Positions 57,754 to 64,000 of a DNA stretch of 64,000 nt are shown here, in pieces. The stretch covers positions 1,407,675 to 1,471,674 of the forward strand of contig JANAVB010016200.1 of the NCBI GenBank assembly GCA_029216955.1, in the 5' to 3' direction. This stretch comes from Iris pallida. Lineage: Eukaryota; Streptophyta; Magnoliopsida; Asparagales; Iridaceae. How positions within the stretch are numbered: the first letter of the stretch is position 1; every line of letters begins with the position of its first letter. The notes under the pieces are model-generated. The model did not search any database, was not told the DNA's origin, and was given only the letters and a program-made list of their open reading frames with translations. The translations under genes and the position numbers were made by a program.

Positions 57754-58729
57754 TTACACATAGTACTTCTTCAGGAACTTGCCGTTGATAGGCATCATGA
57801 GCAAGTCACCGTCAGGCTTGGTCAGTCGATACGCACCGTTAGAATACACCGATTCTATGACGAAAGGAGCTTCCAATTTAGGTTGGAATTTTTCTTTTGT
57901 TTTGTGCGTCATAACCATCGGTATTCTCACTGCTAGGACCAGATCGCCGACCTGGAAGATCCTTTCCTTCACCTTTTTGTTGAAAGCTTTGGAAAGACGT
58001 GCTTGGTATAGCTCAATACATTATTGAGCTAATAAGCATTTTTTGTCTAGCGCTTCGAGCTCTTGGAGTCGCAGATGATAGCTTTCTTCCGTAGTCAGCT
58101 CGCTGGTTAGGGCTACTCGAAGAGAAGGAATATGGATTTCTAGGAGAAGAACTGCTTCGCTCCCATAAACTAGAGAGAATGGCGTACTGCCTGTTGGAGT
58201 TCGGACCGTTGTGCGATAGGCCCATAGACATTCACCGAGCTTCTCATTCCAATCGTGCTTGTTTGAAGACACGAATTTCTTGAGAAGTTTGATAATGGTT
58301 TTGTTGAAGGCTTCTGCTAGCCCATTAGCCGCTGGATTATAGGCAGTAGAGGCTACGTTCTGGATTCGATTCTTATTGCAGAACCGATAGAACGCATGCT
58401 TACGAACTGTGGACCATTATCATGGATGATCCTGTGAGGTAGGCCGAAGAGGTAGATGATGTGATGTTTGATAAAACTGATCACGTTTGACGTCTTCACT
58501 TCGGTGAGCGGTATAGCTTCCGTCCATTTGGAGAAGTAATCGGTTATGGCTAGGATGAACCGATGTCCCTTGGAGGATGGCGGGCTGATTGGTCCTATGA
58601 CGTCCATGCCCCAGGCTTCGAATGGCCAAGATGCTGTCATCGGGTGTAGAAACTTCGAAGGTTGATGAATAAAATCGGCATAGAACTAACAAGCTCTACA
58701 CTTCTTTATATATTCTATAGCATCCGCTA
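57754..58729 (-). pseudogene. pol: integrase of Tat-A, frameshifted
   Basis: Minus strand. Core motifs: WGMDVIGPIS near 58610, IIHDNGPQF near 58430, and NGLAEAFNKTI near 58310 supply D, D and E. The C-terminal domain (FQVGDLVLAVRIP, then KFQPKLEAPFVIESVYSNGAYRL) ends at 57754. A +1 shift near 58415 and a stop near 58018 break it. A TAG near 58689 replaces a Gln in the zinc-domain spacer. There is no chromodomain, as expected for Tat. Confidence 0.82.
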
Positions 58730-60130
58730 TCATTGTGGGCCAGTAATAACCAATTCGTTTGAGACGATCTTATAATTTGGGGCCTGGTTGATGTGCACCA
58801 CAAACTCCATCGTACGCCTTCCGGAGTGCATATTTGGCTTTTGTGTCTGATATGCATCGTAGCAGTAGTCCATCGTAGGAGCGTCGGTAAAACATCTTGG
58901 TAGCTGTATCGTAGTAAAATCTGAGGGATCGTCTTTGGATGGATACTGCTTCCTTCGGGTCCTCGAGAAGGATTCCATAGATAGCATAGTCTATGAAGGA
59001 AAATCTCCAGTCTTTAGCATCGATGTTTGTTTCTGTTGCGTAACTGTGGTGAATATGCAAGGCATTTTTCACACAGAATAGTTCTCGAGTAGACACTGTG
59101 ATCGACTGCTGAGTATTGGTAGGAACGGTCAAGGAAGCAGCGAGACCGGCTAGGGCATCTGCCTCTATATTCTGTAGTCGAGGTACATGCTCGATGAAGA
59201 ATCCAGCGAAAGTAGATGCCAACTCGATTGTTGCTCTGTGGTAGGGGATGAGATCTTCGTGGCAAACTTTGTTATCCCCTTGGACCTGACTAACTATTAG
59301 CTTGGAATCACCGTAAGCCTCTAGATAGTCAACTCCCAATTGCTTTGCCAGTTGTAGGCCGATTATTAGGGCATTATATTCGGCCACGGTATTGGTGCAT
59401 GGTTCCACGAGAGAATATGTACGATGTATAACCAGATGATCAGGTGACACGAGCACGATACCTACTCCAGCTCCGATGCTCCCTTTGGGTCCTGTTCTTG
59501 ATATACCGTTGAAGAACATTTGCCAAATAGGGATTTCTTCGGTTGCAGTGTTAGACGCCACCACTTCGTCAGGGATTTCGTCGTAGAGTTTGGACGACTT
59601 CGGCACCGAATAAGCTGCTAGGAAATCAGCTAATGCTTGGCCTTTTACCGCCTTCTGAGGAACAAATATCATATCGTACGGAGTCAACAGCATTGCCCAT
59701 GCAGCTAAACGGGAATTGAGAGAGCCCGGTTTAGTCATGAGTATTCTGAGAGGGTTGACTTTAGATATAATATGGATGGTCTGTCCAGACACATAGTGGC
59801 GTGTCTTCCGAATGGTAAATACTAGTGCAAGGCATTCCTTCTCCACCGGTGTGTATCTGTGCTCGTCACCCACCATTATGCGGCTGAGGTAGTGATTGCC
59901 TGCTCATGGTCGCTTTCTTTCTTCTGAGCTAAGAGGGCGCCAAGGGAATGATCCATAGCGCGGACATATAGTAAGAAGGGCTTCCCCATAATTGGAGCAA
60001 CTAATACTGGAGGGCTTGTAAGATACGCCTTGACGTCGTCGAATACGCGTTGACATTGTTCAGTCCAGACGAAAGATACGCCTTTTTTCATTAGTTGAGT
60101 GAATGGTTGACACCTTCCAGAGAGGTTCAA
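58730..60130 (-). pseudogene. pol: RNase H and archaeal-type RNase H of Tat-A, with integrase zinc domain start
   Basis: From 60130 the end of the gypsy RT-RNase H (WTEQCQRVFDDVKAYLTSPP, then HRYTPVEKECLALVF); a one-base loss near 59900 shifts the frame. From about 59560 to 59140 follows the second, archaeal-type RNase H that marks the Tat lineage. It has AEYNALIIGLQLA, YGDSKLIVSQVQG and NIEADALAG, with Glu and two Asp. The first catalytic Asp is Asn (FNGISRTG where FDG is usual), one G-to-A step. The last part (RKAYDGVCGAHQPGPKL) begins the integrase zinc domain. Confidence 0.82.
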
Positions 60131-60136
60131 AATAAA

Positions 60137-60985
60137 TCATCTGATGTAGGCTAGCCTTCCTTGTAGTCCGTGCAGCTCTTTGAGGTTTCTTGGAGGGTGT
60201 ATGTCGAGAATAGCCTTCACTTTCTTTGGGTCCAGATGTATACCCTTTGAAGTGATGACGAAACCAAGGAACTTGCCACTGGAGACTCCCAGAAAAGACT
60301 TGGTTGGATTCATCTTGAGTTGGTGTTCACGCATTAGTTCGAACACCGTTCTCAAGTCTTGGAGGTGATTGCCCTTGAGACGACTTTTGACTGCGATATC
60401 GTCTATGTAGCACTCCACATTTTTGCGCAAATGATCACAAAAAATTGTGTTCATGGCTCGCTGGTATATTGCCCCTGCATTCTTTAATCCGAAGGGCATC
60501 ACCATATAGCAGTATACCCCCAACGGTGTTTGAAAAGATGTGTCCTTCTCGTCATCGGAGAACATCTTGATCTGGTTGTAGCCTGAGAACCCATCCATGA
60601 AGGACATTCGCTTGAAGCTGCAAGTATTGTCGATCATTAGGTCAGTGATCGGTAGGAGAAACTCGTCTTTCGGGCATACAGAGTTCAAATAACGGTAGTC
60701 GATATAGACTCGAACTTTTTCGTTCTTTTTTATGACTGGAACGATATTGGCAACCCAGTCTGGGTGTTGTTCCTCTCGAATGAATCCACTAGCAATGAGC
60801 TTCCTGACTTCATTCTCGATGGCTTCCATGACGTCTGGTCGGAATCATCGTTGTTGCTACTTCACTGGCTTAGCTTTAGATGAAATGTTCAGGCGGTGCA
60901 TGGCGACTTTAGGGTCCAAGCCTGGCATGTCTTCATAGCTCCATGCGAAGACGTCGATGTACTCTCTTATAAGCTGTAGAAGAGA
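60137..60985 (-). pseudogene. pol: reverse transcriptase of Tat-A
   Basis: Complete palm motifs: VRVYIDYRYLNSVCPKDEF, MSFMDGFSGYNQIKM, YMVMPFGLKNAGAIYQR and the catalytic CYIDDIAVKS near 60400. N-terminal to it the spacer carries stops, each one C-to-T step from CAA, CAG or CGA (near 60985, 60868 and 60856), and a TGA near 60137 ends the frame before the RNase H. This is the domain that is completely missing from Tat-N. Confidence 0.85.
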
Positions 60986-62349
60986 TTAGCGTTCATCGCC
61001 AGATAGGCTTTTGCTGATGAAGATTGGTTTGAAGGATGCTTCATCTCCTAGATTGACTTGGATTACTTCGTCTTCGGTAGGTGGTTCCCGTTGTTCGAAG
61101 TGCAGCTCCCACCTGGTGTCCATCTTTTGAGCCCATTGTTCGAGTTCGATTGATTGGACATCGTCTGTAATTTGGTCGACAGAAACCATGTTGACGGACA
61201 GAGTTGCTTTGAACATGTCATCGATGCTGGATTCTAAGTCCCAGAGGGAGGAATCAGAAGAATGAGAACAACGATCTGCTTTATTATCTGATCTTTTAGG
61301 AGTTGTTGGAGGAAAGACATAACCCAAACCAATACCGCTTCGTTGGTAGTAGTTTTTGGGTTTGCCGGGGGAGCAAAGTGTTATATTGGCAACCGTCGCC
61401 CTCGGCTGTAATTTAGCCCTTTGTCACTTTTGATGTCATATTCCATATTCTGGATGATATTCTTTGCCTTCCAGCTATACCGAAAAAGTTGCATTTTCCC
61501 AGAGTCATAGTCAGCTTTTGTGTTGTGCTTGGGAGAAGTAGAGTCTGAAACGAACTTTCTCTCGCCGATTATACGACCGAAGATGATTAGCTCTTCATCT
61601 TTCTTTCTGGTGGGAACGATGAAGTAGAGGATATCTTCAGGGTAAACTTTTTCCCGCAGGTGAGGTATTGTGACTGGCATATAGAGGTATGGTCCTATGC
61701 CGTTCTCTAGAGCGTATATCATATCTATGTAGTGGTTTACAGACTGATAGACATCGGAGTAATTGAAAAATAAACCTTTTCTAAGGAAATATGCAAGTTT
61801 TTCTTCAGGGATAACATCATCCGCTGAAGGTACATTATTATAAGTGTTGATATACTCATTGAGAGGATCATCATCTGGAAGAGGAGCCACAGTCTTGGCC
61901 GAGTTCACCACGTAGGGTAATTCTTCAGGATTGGTGGGACGGGCATCAGTAGGTTTCCCCCGAGGTGTCTTACTGAGGGTGATGGTCAGTGGCTTGACCT
62001 TGTCAGGGTTCTTCTTCTTCACCCAGATTGTGAGAGGCTTCGGAGTACTTTTTAGAGTAGTACGTCCTTTGACTCGGATAAGGGGACCATCATTGGAGGA
62101 TGGACTTGCTTCAGCTTCATTGTCAGCTTTATTGCCGTCATCCTTGGGGGGTTGAGATTGGTAAAGTACCGAATCTCTATAGTAAGCTTCGATGCCTTTG
62201 AAAGGATCAATATCGGCAAACTCTGTCTTCACGACGCCGTCGTTGTTGACGTACTTGAAGCACTGGTGAAGTATGAAAGGAACGATCATGTTCTCATGTA
62301 TCCATGGATGTCCCAACAAGACATTGTAGGATATATTGGCATCGATCAC
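60986..62349 (-). pseudogene. protease end, G-patch segment and spacer of Tat-A
   Basis: The frame 62349-61381 begins with the protease C-terminal half (NISYNVLLGHPWIHENM), goes through a low-complexity spacer repeating IRVKGRT/TIWVKKK-type phrases (as in Tat-N near 30630-30790), and ends with a G-patch-like NMEYDIKSDKGLNYSRG. A frameshift near 61370 separates it from the acidic linker (61327-60986) that leads into RT. At the corresponding place Tat-N stops and goes straight to its hairpin array. Confidence 0.75.
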
Positions 62350-63261
62350 ATAGCAGGAAACCTCCGTTCAGAGATCTTCGATCTGACATTTAAGACGGAT
62401 CTTGCCCGGCGGGTGGCTTCGACCAGCATTGAAAGCCATGATGGTTGTGTTGGTTGCGGATAGCTTGTGCAGAGGGATTCCCAGGATTTGAAGCAAGCTT
62501 CTAAGAATGATGCTGATGAAGGATCCTGGATCGATGTGCATGCGGTCTACCTTGATCGCCCCGATATACCTTGTATAGTACATGGATCTATTGTGACGGT
62601 TATTTTTAAGTAGCATGTCCTCCTGTGAGAAGGTGATGTTGGGCACCACTTCCATGGTACTGCGGCAGTGGGGACAGAAGACAGGATCTTTAGCAGGAGC
62701 TTTAACTTCAGCGAGGTAAGAGTCGGCATGTAGCAATACCTCGCTTAAGGTCTTTTGCGTTTCTTTGGAGAGTCGCAATAGATCAAACAGAGACAATCTG
62801 GCAGGTGTATTGGCTAGCTGAGACAGTATATCAAAGTTGTAGGACCGATCCATGCCTTCGGGAGCTAGCGTATTTAGAGATTTGTCAAACCGCGTCTCCT
62901 TCTGCTTGGATTTGTCCGTGGTTTGAGGCTTGGACGGATTGGCTTCTGAGCTCGTGGTGGCAGCAGGAGCTTGAGGAGGTACTGCTTCTTCTTGTGCGGG
63001 ATCGTATGTCTGAAGATAAGTCTTCCCTGATCGCGTCTCGTCAGATAGAACCTCGTAGATGGGATAGGTTACCATATGGCATGGCTCGAGTTTTTTGCCC
63101 TTCCTTGCTTTGGGAGGCTCTACTCCCCACGTCACTTCTTGGACAAGGTGTGGGTGGACCCACATGATCTCGCCACGTTCAGTTGTGAGTGGGACCAAAG
63201 TCGAGCTGCGAGCTTGTGGTAGGTTGATGATTTCCATCGTCGTCTTGGGGATCGGAACCAT
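62350..63261 (-). pseudogene. protease N-terminal half of Tat-A
   Basis: It holds the shared PARLSLFDLLRLSKETQKTL helix (PARLSIFELLRLSRESRETL in Tat-N), a CPHCRSTME pair of cysteines, and the active loop IDPGSFISII near 62540. It ends at a TGA (62368-62370, probably from CGA) in the middle of the domain; the same frame continues in the next feature. Confidence 0.78.
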
Positions 63262-64000
63262 GCCGTCTGGACTTCTGTAGGAGGAAAGTCGCCAAAGTGA
63301 AGAGAGATCATGTTAGCAGATACGACCTTGTCTTCAGCTTCGAGGTTGATCACTTGACTGTCGATAAGCTGTTGTATCTTCTTCTTTAGGATGATGCAGT
63401 CCTTGGTGGAGTGATGTACATATTGATGATAAAGACAGTACTTGGGATCATTAAGTTGGCTCGCCTCTGCAGGACGTCGTGGCGGAGGCAATGTCAGTTT
63501 ATTACCCTTCGTCAATGTGTAGAAGATGGTGATGACATCGTCTTCGTCGAAGGAGAAAGTCTCCTTAAGCTTGTCGGAGGCGCCCTGAGAATTGGAAGCT
63601 CCTTTGGATGTGTCGACTTTCAGGACTTCTTTTCCTTTACCCCCACGAACAGGGATAGTTTGTGGATGCTTGCCCTTGTCTTCAGATTTGGGTGTCTTCA
63701 ACCCTAGTAGTTCCAAGTTAGGAACGTCGTTTTCAGCAGCATCAGCGACCCCAATGAAAGCGGGCCATGTATCATACTTATGTATACCCAGACAAAACTT
63801 CACTGTAGGAAGGAAGTTATGCCGACAAGTATCCTTAAGTTCTGAGTCTGGTATTCCGAAGGCATCTTCAGTGCTAGCCGCCTAATGCATTCGATGAAGG
63901 TAATGACAGACTCAGTCCTCCTTTGCTTGGTCTCAATGAGTGTAGACATGCTAACATGCATGCCGCTCTCGTAAAACCTGTTGACGAACAACCTCTCCAA
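63262..64000 (-). pseudogene. gag: Gag of Tat-A, C-terminal half, frameshifted and cut by the window edge
   Basis: It starts outside the window. From 64000 the capsid end is visible (FVNRFYESGMHVSMSTLIE), a frameshift near 63800 follows, then the linker and the Cys/His cluster YCLYHQYVHHSTKDCIILKK near 63430. Another shift near 63255 leads into the protease frame. The homology with Tat-N gag is clear at each point. Confidence 0.8.

Larger units (their letters stand above)
38709..64000 (-). mobile_element. Tat-family element with pol, minus strand, disabled (Tat-A)
   Basis: Read on the minus strand: gag (64000 leftward), protease, RT, RNase H, archaeal-type RNase H, integrase, a hairpin array, an antisense aORF (on the plus strand), purine tract and 3' LTR (39473-38709). 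Its 5' LTR lies outside the window. The element is interrupted by a Tekay element (42119-55832) inside the aORF. Each protein is recognisable, but the frames carry many single C-to-T nonsense changes and several frameshifts, so it is not active now. It gives the full gene order against which the pol-less Tat-N can be judged. Confidence 0.88.

Noticed and set aside
1..64000. CRISPR arrays, bacterial operons, rRNA or tRNA genes
   Set aside because: No spaced identical repeats of CRISPR type and no rRNA or tRNA fold was seen; the tRNA-like 18-mers are primer binding sites next to LTRs.

Overview
The window looks like a piece of a large plant nuclear genome made almost entirely of nested transposable elements. 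Evidence: plant-type Ty3/gypsy lineages (Tekay/Del chromovirus and Tat/Ogre), CACTA, Tourist-type and Mutator-type DNA elements, GT-AG introns of plant size, and a captured leucine-rich-repeat gene end with near-total C or G at third codon positions. That last feature hints at a commelinid monocot, but this is an inference. I see no intact host gene, no tRNA or rRNA gene and no CRISPR array.

Layout. 1-1941: two possible exons of an unrecognised gene, AT-rich sequence, and the 3' end of a CACTA element. 1942-3745: the 3' end and LTR of a Tat-family element. 3746-21741: the end of a Tekay pol and its 3' LTR, split by a minus-strand non-coding retrotransposon (5955-20952, target duplication GATAA). 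That element has ~2.9 kb LTRs and a 3.35 kb internal region without genes, i.e. LARD-like. Its two LTRs carry five later insertions (a Tourist-type MITE, a solo LTR, a solo Tekay-type LTR, a second MITE and a Pack-MULE). Each can be dated by the uninterrupted sister LTR, which serves as an empty site. 22360-24937 plus 38384-38708: a Tekay-type LTR split by a complete Tat-family element (24938-38378, target duplication TATAT, 1125-bp LTRs about 1% different).

This element, called Tat-N here, encodes ORF1, gag, a protease and G-patch-like motifs, but no reverse transcriptase, RNase H or integrase. In their place is an antisense gene (aORF) of the plant-mobile-domain type, with its own TATA box, an intron and a coiled-coil tail. 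From 38709 to beyond the right edge lies a second, minus-strand Tat element (Tat-A). It has gag, protease, RT, two RNase H domains, integrase and a related antisense aORF; it is heavily mutated and cut by a Tekay element (42119-55832) whose only nonsense codons are TAG.

How the parts relate. Tat-A shows the full gene order; Tat-N is a young relative that kept the structural genes and the antisense gene and would need pol proteins from elsewhere. The most striking signal is a tandem array of hairpins between the sense genes and the antisense aORF in both Tat elements. A loop of about 18 nt is conserved while the stems differ in sequence but stay complementary. A second hairpin theme (TTTTACGC/GCGTAAAA in Tat-N, GGGCGCATAG/CTATGCGCCC in Tat-A) recurs through LTRs, leaders and even the ORF1 coding sequence. 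Tekay and the LARD-like element share an 18-nt primer binding site that fits tRNA-Ile and lies 9 nt after the LTR in both.
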